DNA from: Trebouxia sp. TZW2008
Taxonomy: Eukaryota > Chlorophyta > Trebouxiophyceae > Trebouxiales > Trebouxiaceae
Reading direction: 5' to 3'
DNA: 64,000 nucleotides
NCBI GenBank assembly: GCA_002118135.1
Contig: BDIU01000251.1
Coordinates: 1-64,000 of the forward strand
Shown here: piece by piece, positions 38,801-49,573 of the stretch
How positions within the stretch are numbered: position 1 is the first letter of the stretch
How the letters are laid out: every line of letters begins with the position of its first letter
The notes under the pieces: model-generated
Database searches by the model: none
What the model was told of the DNA's origin: nothing
The model's input: the letters and a program-made list of their open reading frames with translations, nothing else
Made by a program: the position numbers and the translations under genes

Positions 38801-41390
38801 TGATAGGGTTGTGGATACACTCAAAGAAATACCATAGCAAACTACATCACCATTTAGACAATTCTGATGATGAGAACTTGCCAAAGGAGTCTGCCTCTGA
38901 ATCAGATTGACTGGCGATCAAGACGACTAGATGGTCAATGCCACATTAGCTACGTCAAGCGTGCTGATGCCAATGAAGGTCGGGGAGCCCATCACGACAG
39001 CATCAACAGTGCTCATTGAGAATACACTCAAAAGCAGATTGCCTAATGTCATTTTGCTTACCTCACCAGGAATGATCCTTATCAAAGTAGGGGAGCCCAG
39101 CGTCACTGAATGGTACATCACCATTTTGACAACTCTGGTCAAAACACGCCCAACTTTCTGAACCAGATTGTCTGATGATGGGTTTGACATTGCTTACCTC
39201 AACAGGGTTGATTCCAATGGAGGTTGGGGAGCCCAGCATGACAGCATCAGCGCCATCAAATATAGCATTGGCAACGTCTGACAGCTCACACGGCAGAGGC
39301 TGGTTCTGCCACTTCATTGAGCCCATCATTTGCCCCTCCACCACCATGAATTTTCCTACAGCCACTTGCTGCATGTGATAGCTGCAATTGATGTGCATGA
39401 TGCACACACAAATGGTCACAGACACAAGCAGTCAGATGCCTCTTGAGAAGTGTCTGAACATATGACAGCTACTGCAAGAAAGTTTGGCAGATTCTGCTGC
39501 AGGCATGCAAAGCATGAGGTAGTACTCCAGCAACATCAAGTGTCTGACATTAGTTTCAAGCTTACAATATGCTATGCACTCTGCAAGCTGAAGATCTGCA
39601 AGAGGATGCAAGAGGATGCGAGATTACCTGCAGCTTGAGCTTTAGCAGCAACCAGCTTCTGCATCAAACCCAGCTTGTCTGATCCAAGCTCCAACTGCAG
39701 CGATGACCGGCACAGCATGATGCCATCAGCCTCTCCAAGAATGTCATCTACATTGCGCAGCCCGACCTCATTCTCAATGCGGGCAATGAGCCTGATGGTG
39801 TCCCCATGATCGCACTCAACCATGAAACGCCGCAAGTACTGGGCATCTTCAGCTGTCTGAATGTATGCTGCTGACACAAAGTCCACACGGTGGGCGCAGG
39901 CAAAGTTCTTGATGTCATTGAAGGTTGGCTGTGCCAAAGCAGGGCAGGGGATGGCGCAACCTGGGAAGATGACCTGCAGCAGTGCATGATGACAGTGACA
40001 TCTCAACCCATCAACCAGTCAAACAACCAGTCGAGCAATCAATCAATCAATCAATGAATCAATCAGTCAGTCAGTCAGTCAGTCAGGCAGTCAACCAATC
40101 GATCAATGAATCAATCGATCGATCAATCGATTGATCACTCAATCAATCAATCAAGCCATCGAGCAGTTGATCAATCAACCAAGCAAGCAATCAACCAACT
40201 AAATAAACAACCAACCAGATGTCCAGTATAGGTAGCCAGATGTCACTCGTCGAACTACCTGGCTTGACAGCACATGTGTTAAATGATGTTTCGCACAGAG
40301 CCAGATGCAGAAACAAACTTGAAGCTACAGACATTAAATTGCATGAGCAAAATGCATGACATGTCAATAGCACAAGTGTTGAATTGGAGGCTATCAACCT
40401 CAGCCTATGTTGCTGCAAAAAGCTAGCTTGAACGTGCACCGTGCGGCATAGCTAAGCAAATATGGCTCTAACAGTGAGAGAGACTGCATGTGCTGATCTT
40501 CACTTGCAGACAAACCAATTATTTTGCTAAGGCGAGTTACATGTGTTCCCAGATGTCGGAAGAAATACAATGGCATGAAGCCAGCATGTCTATAGACGTT
40601 TCGTGCAAGGTCTTACCCGATAATGCTCGCCCAGAGGCTTGGAGGCTTTGGTGACTGTGGCCTCACACTGTCTGTCTGATGAAATGCTTGTCACCTTCAG
40701 GAGAATGTTGTCATCTCCTAGCATCACAGTGCAGTCTTCCTTGACAATCTGGCAAAGCGCATCTGTGGTGACAAAGATAGTGACTCTGCCAGTTCTTGAG
40801 TCTAGACCACCCTCTATCTGTCCGTCTGCAGAACCTCCACGTAAAGTGATGGACTGGCCAACAGTCAGCTGCAGTGGGTGATGCCCAACAAGGCGGCATG
40901 TGAAGATGTGCGGCCGCTTTGTGTTCATGCACACTGCCACAGTGCAGCTCTGGTCTTGCTCAACCCTGCGTATCCGATCTAGCACAAGCTGATGGTCCTT
41001 GTGGTTGCCTGTGGAAAGGTCAAGAACTCCAACATTCATGCCAGCAAAGACAAGCTCTTGAATGGCTGCTTCTGATGCTGAAGCTGGGCCAAGGGTACAG
41101 AAAATTTTGGAGTGGCGTATGCTGTCAGCTGATACACCCATAGAGTCTGTGCTATCAGGGATGTGACCCAAAGTAGAGAGGTTGAAAGCCACTGGGACAT
41201 AGATTGTGAAGGTCTCCTGAAGACGCTGAGCATATGCTGATGCTTCCTTGACTCTGTTTCTTGTGTATGGACTGAAGTATGGCGTCCCAGAGGCAAGGCC
41301 GCTTGCCATTGCAGTGATGCGGATCGTTCCTGCTTCATACTTCTTGGCAACTGAGTGCTGGTGCTGCAAGGTGGAGTGCCCGCAACCCAT
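32876..41390 (-). CDS. Tandem pyruvate kinase-like protein, both domains degenerate
   Basis: Eight minus-strand exons (41390-40617, 39973-39628, 39355-39198, 38334-38065, 37862-37662, 36214-35918, 34860-34684, 34297-32876) join in phase to 1214 residues. Domain 1 spans about residues 90-583: RHSKIFCTLGPAS, the effector-type C domain (IVVLTTTGQSAYLLARYR), and LPVLF. A Ser/Pro/Arg-rich linker follows at about 584-682. Domain 2 (683-1214) is more diverged but retains AGMDVACFDLSQG, ILARVED and VADVTNAILDGCD. Active-site residues are lost. The R-x-N of the canonical MNVARxNFSHG is V122-x-D124, the Asp of DTKGPEIR is N156, and the catalytic Lys of KIE is R323 (and R926 in domain 2). The ATQM Thr is G381. 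It is therefore probably not a working kinase; a structural or regulatory role is an inference. Several exons have intronic tandem copies. Confidence 0.9.
34890..35455 (-). repeat. Five decayed copies of the start of exon 7 (pyruvate kinase-like gene)
   Basis: Copies of the acceptor and IAGVASPVSGVIGAVQPGQ codons lie near 34970, 35090, 35215, 35350 and 35450, upstream of the true start at 34860. Several keep an AG immediately before the copied first codon; frames are mostly lost. Confidence 0.85.
35690..35890 (-). repeat. Two copies of the 3' end of exon 6
   Basis: The codons NSPPRKSIGSPIKRSSLS with the following GTAAGT donor (true end 35918) recur near 35810-35870 (SLPSKSIGSRINRSFLS) and 35690-35740 (NSPPRESIRSLIKRSPLS), each with a GTAAG donor. 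Confidence 0.88.
36220..36990 (-). repeat. Four copies of the 5' half of exon 6
   Basis: Units with the acceptor, IAPGQAQEVWSAQADNRVH and CLSIAEAIS-like codons, and in two or three units GPRHSKI and DPSAFTLGT, recur with a spacing of about 165-240 bp upstream of the true exon start at 36214. Similarity is high, and some frames stay open across a unit. Confidence 0.9.
37495..37600 (-). repeat. Copy of the 3' end of exon 5
   Basis: The codons LSDGPDTLPVLFTR with a downstream GT recur after the true donor at 37662. Confidence 0.85.
38370..38535 (-). repeat. Copy of the first part of exon 4
   Basis: A block encoding traces of AAAVTA, DHSLNGRQAKRHIHKTGMDD and the following codons lies upstream of the true acceptor at 38334, about 190 bp away. 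Confidence 0.88.
38930..39190 (-). repeat. Two copies of the 3' end of exon 3
   Basis: The codons AVMLGSPTSIGINPVE plus donor (true end 39198) recur as VTLGSPTLIRIIPGE near 39060-39110 and VVMGSPTFIGISTLD near 38940-39000, with a period of about 120-130 bp. Confidence 0.88.
40026..40205. repeat. ATCA/GTCA tetranucleotide microsatellite
   Basis: About 180 bp of CAAT, CAGT and GATC-type tetranucleotide repeats in the first intron of the pyruvate kinase-like gene. Confidence 0.95.
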
Positions 41391-42185
41391 GCTGCTGAGC
41401 AGGGGCTGGCCAACTGCCTTTACTGAGCTTGTTCAGCCAGCTGCAATGGAAGCTTAGGTGCAATTGAGCCTGTTCAGATGCTGTTCAAGTGTGGTGTGCT
41501 AAGCTGACTCCAAGTGCTTGACTAGAGAACCTTTGACGCCTGCACAGACATGACCGGTGTTTCGAGACACATGTGAGATGAAAAAAGTAGAAGCTTGGGG
41601 AGACATTCTGCTCTTGTGACGGTTGTGGTGTCTTTACGGCATGCAAAGTCAAACAGTGAGCCGACTAGCAGGCAGTCGTACGTTGATCAAGCGACCGCCT
41701 GTTGGCAGGCACAAGAGGTACGCGTTGTTTTCAACCGCTTGTCGACTACACGTTCTTCGTAACGACGCTGTACGCAAGGTGCGTGAGAGACACTCTTACG
41801 ATGCAGCCTAACAGCTAGCTCGCCTTGTCGTTTTCTGCCGCGATACGGTGCGTGAAGGTCCCGAGTTGTAACGATCTTGCACCATGTGCTCGTGATTGTG
41901 GATAAACCGCTATTGTAATGCTGACTGTCAACAGCCCAGAGCTGAACAATTCAGGAATCTCAGCGGTGGCGTTACGGCGGTGTGTTTAGCTTGATGGTCT
42001 GGTCCTTACAGTTACTGCAGAACACAGACAGTGGAGAAGTCACAGCACTGCCTGTGGGTCTTCAGTCTTTGTTAGGCGTGTCTCTTTTTTGGCAACGTCT
42101 GACGCGTTTCTGCAACAGTGTGCAGATCATTTTCTCAAGATCAGTTTTAAAGGCAAGCGCATAGTCTATATCGCCCACAGGATTC
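41391..42185. promoter_or_regulatory. Candidate bidirectional promoter (pyruv. kinase-like / TRAPPC13)
   Basis: This is about 795 bp between divergent ATGs, with no coding exon recognised. It is called from orientation. Confidence 0.35.
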
Positions 42186-45100
42186 ATGGCGGAGGACGCT
42201 TTAGCTTTTCGCATCCTGCGTCTGGCAAAGCCTGCTCTCAGCGTGGAACAACCCCTCAAGTTCAAGCTTGACGAGGACATGGTGTGCGACTCAAGCAGAA
42301 GAGAAAGCCATCGTCTCGCGTCAACAAGCTTCAAGGAACCTTTCGCGGACCGAACTGAACTGCACAGCGCGTTGGACGCGTGCGGCGTGCATGGGTTGAT
42401 GGTTTTGTCGAAAAGCTTTGGTGAAGCATATCTTGGTGAGGTCAGTGAAAGCTATGACTGGTACCGCTTTGCAGATCTTACAAGCTAATTCGACGACCAT
42501 TGGACACCACTGCAGAGCTTTGTGGGCTACATCAGCTTGAGCAACAGAGCAGCCTATAGAGCAACCGACGTGGTTGTGAAGGTCAGTCAGCAAGTCAAGA
42601 CATCAACCGTCAAAACAAGATTAGCATCAGCAACACAATCATTCAGCAAGGCATCCTTGGCTGCTCTGCAGGTTGAGCTTCAGACAGCACGGCAAAAGGT
42701 CATCCTGTATGACAACACAACTACACCTCTAGCCTTTCTTGGTCCTGGCAATAGACATGACTTCATTGTCCAGCATGACATTAAAGAGCTAGGCATACAC
42801 ACCCTCACTTGTTCCACACTGTACACAGCTGCTGATGGCGAGCGCAGATATGCACCTGAGACACACAAATTCACATCGTCAAACCCACTGTATGTCAAAA
42901 CGAAGGTGCGCTGTCAATCTCTGATCAAGTGTCAGGTGCTCGGTGCATTATATTCAAGATGCAATTTATGGCTCAATGTCCATGCAAAAAGCATCAGACA
43001 CCCCCAAAGTGCTTTATCAGCATAATTTCAAGCCAGCTTGCGAGCAAGTGTCAAAAGAATGAACCCACATAAGCACCTGCATAGCTTGTACCTGCGCCAA
43101 TCTCTGAGCACGCATTCAAATGCCTTCAGTGCTGTCAGCACTTGGCTCCAGCAAGCAGTCACTGACTAACAGCAATGCTTTACTTGCGCCAAAGCACCTC
43201 ACCCCAGAGCAATCCAATTCGGTGCACACCCCATGCTGCAGCTCAAAGTCTTTGTCATGTTGCAGACGAGGCAGGCGGCAGAAATCACTTTTCTGGAAGC
43301 TTGCATAGAGAATCACAGCAAAGGTCCTATGGTCCTTGAGTATGTGCGCTTTGATGCTGCTGCCCACTTGGCCGCTACCAGCATTGACATCAGAGACGTC
43401 CTGATGACTGACTTCACAAATGATGATCCGCTGGGCAGCTATGTTGATCAACTGCAGGCAAGCAAGATGCAACAAGCTATTTTGATGATAGCAAGCTCGA
43501 CCTCATTGTCTGTGAGCATTGTTCAGCTGCATCTGCATTCATGCTTTGCAACTCTGCACCAACATGTATATGTTGTAGCAGCCTTGCCCATTTGTCAGTT
43601 GGTCTGCCAATCTTCTTGGCATGCATTGAAGGCTGTGTGCTGTCCAATACAACTGTGATTTGTTTGCTGTTTGATCAATCTTGTCTTGTACAGCATGGTC
43701 ATGCACAGTCTGCGCATTTGATTTTTGATTTGGTTGATTGATCGCTACCTGTGCCCGCGCAAACGCGAGGTAGGTAACAGGTATGCCTCACCCTATTTCT
43801 GCAGGCCATACAGCAGGCTCATTTTGTCACCCGAAGGTGTGCAGACAATGGGGCCAGCACCGCCACTGCACATCAGTCTGCGCGTCGTCATCTCTCATAC
43901 ACCAGCATGCCCACGGCTTCTGCCTGGAATGCCTGATTCTGATACACTTGTTGCAGTGCTCCAGGTGTTGGATGTTGGCTGTGGCTCAAATTACCTGTTC
44001 AGCTTGACGCGTCGTGATGCAAACACTAGAGCCACAGAGAATACAAGCAATGCTTTGGGCAAGCTGGAGATCAAGTGGAGGGGGAGCTTGGGCGAGGTGG
44101 GGCGCCTGCAGACCCAGCAGATTGTGGGACCTCCTACACCTGCCAAGGTCGGTCTCTATTACTATTGCCACTAGCGTAACTATTGCAGGTCAATGTCTTT
44201 TCAGAATGGTCCAGCAGATTGCAAGGCCTTCCACACCCGCCAAGGCCAGTCCCTATTGCTATTGCTGTTTCTGTCAAAGTAGAATATTCTGACAGAGGGT
44301 GCTTGCAGACCCGGCAGACTGCAGGGCCTCCCACACCCGCCACCTTCATTTCAACAGCTGCAACGGTCAGCCATGTTTTGAGTTCTTTTTATCTTCCCCT
44401 CATGCCATGGGTAATGGAAATAAAATGGTAATTGAGGGGTAGTCAAAGTCAGTGGTGACAACGATATTGTTAAAAGTACCATTGATGATACATGGTATGT
44501 AACACTTTGTGGCAAAGGTGCTGAGGGGTTATGATGTCCCCTTGCATGACAGGGAGCGTCAGTTGAGCTATTTGTATGGCATTGCACCTGAAGCATCAAT
44601 GCAATCAGTCCTTCTAATGCAAGACTGCATGCATAGCTTGAGAGACCAGACAATTGTGTTGGAAAACCGGTCATTGCTGCAGGAAGTGGAGATGAAGCTA
44701 GTCTCCTTGTCCCGTCATGTTCATCTGGAAAGGCCCTTTCAAGTTCTGCTGAGGCTGCAAAGCAATGTAGACAGACAGCTGGGCCCACTCTCGCTGATGA
44801 TGTCAGGTACACTCTGCCATGCATGCAGTTTGCCATTACCTTTGGGTGCTGCAAACATGCAGGGTACAAACAGTATCTGGCATTGCCTGTTGACTGTACA
44901 CCACATACTCAGTCACCTGATTGCAAGTGCAGCATTCTGTCATTGTAATGACTGTGTTGCTCACCAAGGAGCTAGTCCTTACACCAAATTGTCCTTACGC
45001 TGAGATACCACTGCAATCAGAATGCAGCAATTGGTTCCCAATTGCGTTGTCTTTGACTGAAAATATCCTTGCATCAAGTGTTTCACAAGGAGACATCACT

Positions 45101-45683
45101 GCATTGTGTCAAACATGCCTGTGTTTGAGCTACCCCTGCACTACAGCCCAGTCAAACCCAGGGACATTTGGCAGACAACCGTTTACAAGGACCTCACCTC
45201 CCTTCACGCACAGTCTCAATGGTTTATAATACCACAGGGCCGAGTCGGTCCGAGACAGTAGATTGCTCCAGACGTGCCTAGCTGGGCCTGCTGAGCTTGT
45301 CTTGCATGCCTTTAGCATGAATGAATGAATATAGCCCAGTCTGGGCTTCCATTGCATGACGTGTGCATTCTGCAGGACCAGACACCAGCATCAAACAAGC
45401 AACTGCCAATCAAGATCAAGGAATGGTCAGGTCGCTGGCTGAGTCCACAGTGGCAGCTGACCTGCTCACTACAGCAGCCACAAAAGCTAGCAGCATTGTT
45501 GCATGTGGCGTGACAAAACACACAATTGATGTATTGCCGCCGCGTGGCAGCACAGACCTGACACTGTCTTTCTTGCCCCTTGCAAAGGGCGTGCAACAGC
45601 TCAGTGGGCTTCATTTGCAAGGGACTGATGATGACCGCTTGTATGATAGACTGCAACTCATAGAAATTTTGGTGTCTGCATGA
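42186..45683 (+). CDS. TRAPPC13: TRAPPC13 (trafficking protein particle complex subunit 13, DUF974)
   Basis: TRAPPC13 is an accessory subunit of the TRAPP III tethering complex, which acts on Rab GTPases in secretory and autophagy traffic in the cytosol. Seven exons join in phase to 453 residues: 42186-42440, 42516-42581, 42672-42905, 43266-43457, 43965-44147, 44683-44806, 45376-45683. Family blocks are SFVGYISLSNRAAYRATDVV with VELQTARQKV, YLFSLTRR, LGKLEIKWRGSLGEVGRLQT and the immunoglobulin-like C-terminal part ending in LQLIEILVSA. Human TRAPPC13 is slightly shorter (about 417). The intron after 43457 seems to use a GC donor (CAG|GCAAGC). A small extra exon near 43792 is possible but breaks the family alignment, so I left it out. 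Confidence 0.93.
43744..43793 (+). repeat. Dispersed GC-rich element R3, copy B
   Basis: This is the inverse-oriented partner of 28788-28855, with CTGTGCCCGCGCAAACGCGA and GGTAGGTAA. It lies in TRAPPC13 intron 4. Confidence 0.75.
44185..44350 (+). repeat. Two copies of the 3' end of TRAPPC13 exon 5
   Basis: The codons RLQTQQIVGPPTPAK followed by a GT donor (true end 44147) recur near 44200-44250 (QQIARPSTPAK) and 44295-44345 (LQTRQTAGPPTPA). Spacing is about 100 bp. Confidence 0.88.
44965..45095 (+). repeat. Dispersed repeat R1, copy B
   Basis: This is the partner of 4120-4245, lying in TRAPPC13 intron 6. Confidence 0.6.
45246..45335 (+). repeat. Dispersed repeat R2, copy B
   Basis: It shares GATTGCTCCAG, CTGGGCCTGCTGAGC and a GAATGAATGAAT end with the copy at 14718. 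Confidence 0.6.
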
Positions 45684-46836
45684 ACCTAGTGAACTATGCT
45701 GAGAACTACAGCTTCTGACATGCAATGGCATCACTGAATAACTGCTTTGCATAGTGGACTGCTATGTTTCTGAGCCAGCCTACAATGTTGTGGTGCAAGA
45801 TGCCTTACATTGATGGTGATTGAGCAGCATGCCACCATGAAGTCGCATTTCATGCAGAATGCCCTTCCTACAATGCCTGCTTGAATGGTGAAACCATGTG
45901 CAAGCTGGGGCACATGCTACCTCACAGACACCTCTGTTGTCTAAGCTGCACTTGCTGCCTATCAATTGCTAGTGCTTGAGCAGGCATTGATCATCAGACT
46001 GCATCTGTTTCAAAAGTGGTCGTCACAGCAGCTTCACAGCTTCGTCAAATTGCAATGTGCTCAAGCTAATGCTGTTCACAGAATTGGGCATGCTCTGCAT
46101 GTACAGACTGCAGATTGAAGCATTGAAATCATGATGCGCGAGTTCCTTGTGTGATGAGCCTTTGGACAGCACATTCAGAGACGGCAGGCACACTTGGCCA
46201 CTTGCTCATGTGTGCAAGACACATCGTCAGGGCATGGGTGTATGCAAATGCAAAACTGCTTAAGCTTGATTGTGATCTGCTACCAATTGCTACTGCAAGT
46301 ACAACTGGTGGCTTTGTGCATCTTTTACATACAGAGGCCAATACGCTTTGCAGTTTGATATAGACAGCTCAAAGGCCTGCCTTTGGGCATCATACTGATG
46401 TAAGTAAAAGTCTCAACACTATTTATATACATGCTGCACAGCAGGGCAGATGTATCACCCATATGTTATCAAAGAAAGCAGGTCTTCACAGGACAAGGTC
46501 ACACACTCTAAAGACCAAAACATCAGCACAGAACCAGATACTGTACAGAGCTGACAGACGCCTTGAATACTTGAAAACGCCCAAACCAACAGAACACCTT
46601 GACTGGCATTCCTGAGTAAGCTGGAAGACTCCTTCTTTGCAGTGAAACGTTGCTTTCTGTCTTTTGTGTTAAGCAATAAAGACAGGTCAGAACAGCACAA
46701 CAGATCTTGACGGTTTGCGACTTCGGCAGTGCACAATGATGCCCCTGCGACTCATATGTAGGTACAGAACAGAGGCGGACTTGAACAAAAGCTGATAAGC
46801 TGATGGTACAACAGACAGGGTGTGCCACTCCTTGTG
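45684..46836. other. Convergent 3' region TRAPPC13 / SAP30-like
   Basis: It is about 1.15 kb between convergent stops. A TGTAA occurs near 46399. No exon, RNA gene or repeat was recognised. Confidence 0.4.
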
Positions 46837-49053
46837 CTAGTGAGCGATTGCAGCCCTCCGGGCCGCAGCATGTACAAACATGGCAATGGCTCTGTTCTCA
46901 TCCACAACCTGCAGCAGACATGTCACATCAGCAGTGACATGCAGACCTTAGGTGTCACATAAAGTAGCATTATTGCTTTGAAAGTAGCAATCCTGGGCTG
47001 CCTCTTTAGACAAAGGCTCCTGTTATGACGCCTAATGGCGTAGACTTTTCTTTTTCCTTTTTTCTTGGCATTGGGTTGGTATGTGTGACAGATCCGTGAG
47101 CAGCACTACAAGGCAACACTAGTGCCAGAATACACAGGTCACAAGCAGTATCTGTGCAGCTTCTTCTGCACTAGGAAGTGTAAGACCACAGCAAATACAA
47201 AACCACTGTATAAGGACGTGAACCAGCACCATGCTGTGCATTGCAAAACAGCAAGTGATTGTAATCAGCAGGCAGGATTATAGCTACATTCAAGGTCCAG
47301 CCAGAACTCAGAAGCTACAAGCAGGACTTAAACATGGGGCAGATAGGTAGTCAATGCAGTCTTCTTCAGATGTCAGCTGTGTGGACTCTAAATCATGCAG
47401 ATGCAGTGTCATACCTGTGCAGTGAAATGTCTGCCCACTGCTGACACCAGCTCCTCTTTGGTGGGGTTGGGACCCACATCATCAAGCTTGTGTATCCGCC
47501 TGTACCTCTTCAATGCAATGGTGTCCAGCTTGTTGAAGTCTATCCTCTGCAGAAAAGCAAAGCTCTTTACAAAGCCTGGGACACAGCTTCCTTACTTTCA
47601 GTTGCAAGACAAGTCATGTCATCAACACACAGGGGGGTTTCCCTGCTGTGCCTTTCAGATATGTCTGTGGGCTATGCTGTAACAGATGCATGCAAGCAAG
47701 CTGTCTGAGATCAGCCCTGCTTTTTGAGACTTGACCACTGTCATAGCATGAGAGCAGACTTTGAACTTTTGTGCAAGCGGCTGTACAGGCATTACAAAGC
47801 ACTGCTGTGATGTACCTAGCTGGGCCTGCTGAGCCTGCCTAGCATATGTTTAGGATGAATCAAAGAATGATGTGCTGCATGTTATGCATGTGCTGCTGCT
47901 TACCGAGCCGCCTGGGTGCAGCACCCTTGCAGACTTCCTCTGTTGCTGTGGAGCATCAGGAGAAAAAGATATTGGCCTAGGAGGGCGCCTGGGTCTCACA
48001 CGTGGCAGAAGCTCTGCATGCATACACCATCATCAATCTCAAACATCGCATACCTTCCATGGGTATTTGCAAAACATATAAGATCAGATGTGGCTTTTGT
48101 CCATTGACAATGGCTTGCAAGTCTTCTGATGCTAGACTCTCAATGCATGAGGGTAACATTGTTGGCACAGCTAGCGCAGCTTGCAAACAGCAGTGAAAGC
48201 TGCTGTGAATTCAAGTGGCCATGCAATGCCCAATCAAGCAAGCAAATTATTGGTTGCTCAGAGCTAGATTGTCGTGCAATGACTGTACATGAGTGTTTGT
48301 GACATCATACCTGCTGGGTAAGCTGTTGTTGTGTCCTCATCTAGGTCAGAGAAGTCCTGCAGACCAAGACGTGTGATGTTGACATCCAACATCCAGCATC
48401 ACAACAGGCAGCTTTCAGTCACCGAGCTTTTGCTGCTCAATTTGCACATCACCAGGCGACTCGAGATGACCGCAACAAGGTTGACAAGCTAGATTGACGG
48501 CTTACCGTCTCATTGCCGGTGGGAGGCTCCAAAACGGCGAGAGCGTTACGCTGCAAACGACACTCAACACCGTTGCTGAGCACCTGCAACAACAGCCAAA
48601 AGCGCTGCAAACAATGCCAAAGAGATGCCAAAGAGCTATGCAACCGCTGACGCCATTGAACTACATCGCTATCGGCGACACAGACGCTCGCCATGCACTG
48701 TAGCTGCAGTGGTCGAAGAGGATAAGCTCCAAGCCGAAAGCGAGTGCACAGAACGAGCTTCCAAAGCTGAAGAAGTTATTGCTGATATGCTAGCGGATTG
48801 ATGAGCTTACCAGCCAATGCCATCCGCCGAGACCTACTGCCTTTTTCACAACACCTGTGAGTCCCACCAAGCTCTGCTTTGTCCTGTTGTTGCCTGTCAC
48901 TCTGACTTTGGTGTGTCGAGGCAACAACGCCTGAGCATCATCTTCTTCGTCTTGGCTGGCGTTGTCACTGCCGGAGCTGCTTGGGAGATTGGTCTCCATA
49001 GGCAAGATCGGCGGGACAAGCACATGGTCTGGTTCGCTCTCTGGATTAGCCAT
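46837..49053 (-). CDS. SAP30: SAP30-like Sin3-binding protein of histone deacetylase complexes
   Basis: SAP30-type proteins bridge Sin3 and histone deacetylase in nuclear corepressor complexes. Six minus-strand exons (49053-48811, 48583-48506, 48356-48311, 48013-47904, 47546-47415, 46908-46837) join in phase to 226 residues. The N-terminal part is acidic (ASQDEEDDAQ). A plant-type block follows: VKKAVGLGGWHWL, then LQRNALAVLEPPTGNE. Next come a short acidic stretch and a basic proline-rich part (RPRRPPRPISFSP). The Sin3-binding region reads RIDFNKLDTIALKRYRRIHK and PNPTKEELVSAVGRHF, ending with ENRAIAMFVHAARR-like sequence. The combination is that of land-plant SAP30 function-related proteins (AFR type). 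It is divergent from TDP1 across about 520 bp. Confidence 0.93.
47812..47866 (+). repeat. Dispersed repeat R2, copy C
   Basis: The TACCTAGCTGGGCCTGCTGA core with GCCTGCCTAGCAT and an ATGAATCAAAGAATG-like end lies in a SAP30-like intron. Confidence 0.6.
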
Positions 49054-49573
49054 CCGCTCCGTCAAGTTGGGAGCTATGCTACACCCTGCTGCTATCACAG
49101 AGCCAATACACAATCCAACACAGCTGCAGTGAGTCGCAAACGCAGATCGCTGCCTATGACAGAAGCTGGTTCCGGCAATACTGCAGCTGCTGAGTCCGAA
49201 GTGCTTCGTTTACCTCAAAAGTCTCGGAGTAGCTCACCTTTTACCACCTGACCTTCATTGACGTAACACGGCTGCAAGGTTTTGGTGCGTCGACAGCTAG
49301 GCATTTCAAATTTGGCGTGCGCAAAGTACTGATTTTGTGTCCAAATTCGCATATTTATAGACCCCGGCAATTTGCAAGATCCTCTATCCTGAGAACGACG
49401 CCGTCAAACGACAACATTTACGCCGTAAAGGGAATGTCATCGCTGGGCCTGACCAGAACTTGACACCAGCGCGACTGCGAGCGCTGCGCTGACAAGTGCT
49501 GTCATGGTCGAAGCCATCTTGAACGCAATGTTGTGCATCGGCGAGCGAGCGTCAAATCGTGCGTGAGACCTGA
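49054..49573. promoter_or_regulatory. Candidate bidirectional promoter (SAP30-like / TDP1)
   Basis: This is about 520 bp between divergent ATGs. No motif was recognised; the call rests on orientation. Confidence 0.35.

Noticed and set aside
43733..43900. Extra TRAPPC13 exon around 43792
   Set aside because: Including it breaks the phase and the family alignment; joining 43457 to 43965 is in phase and gives the expected YLFSL block. Part of the stretch is repeat element R3.
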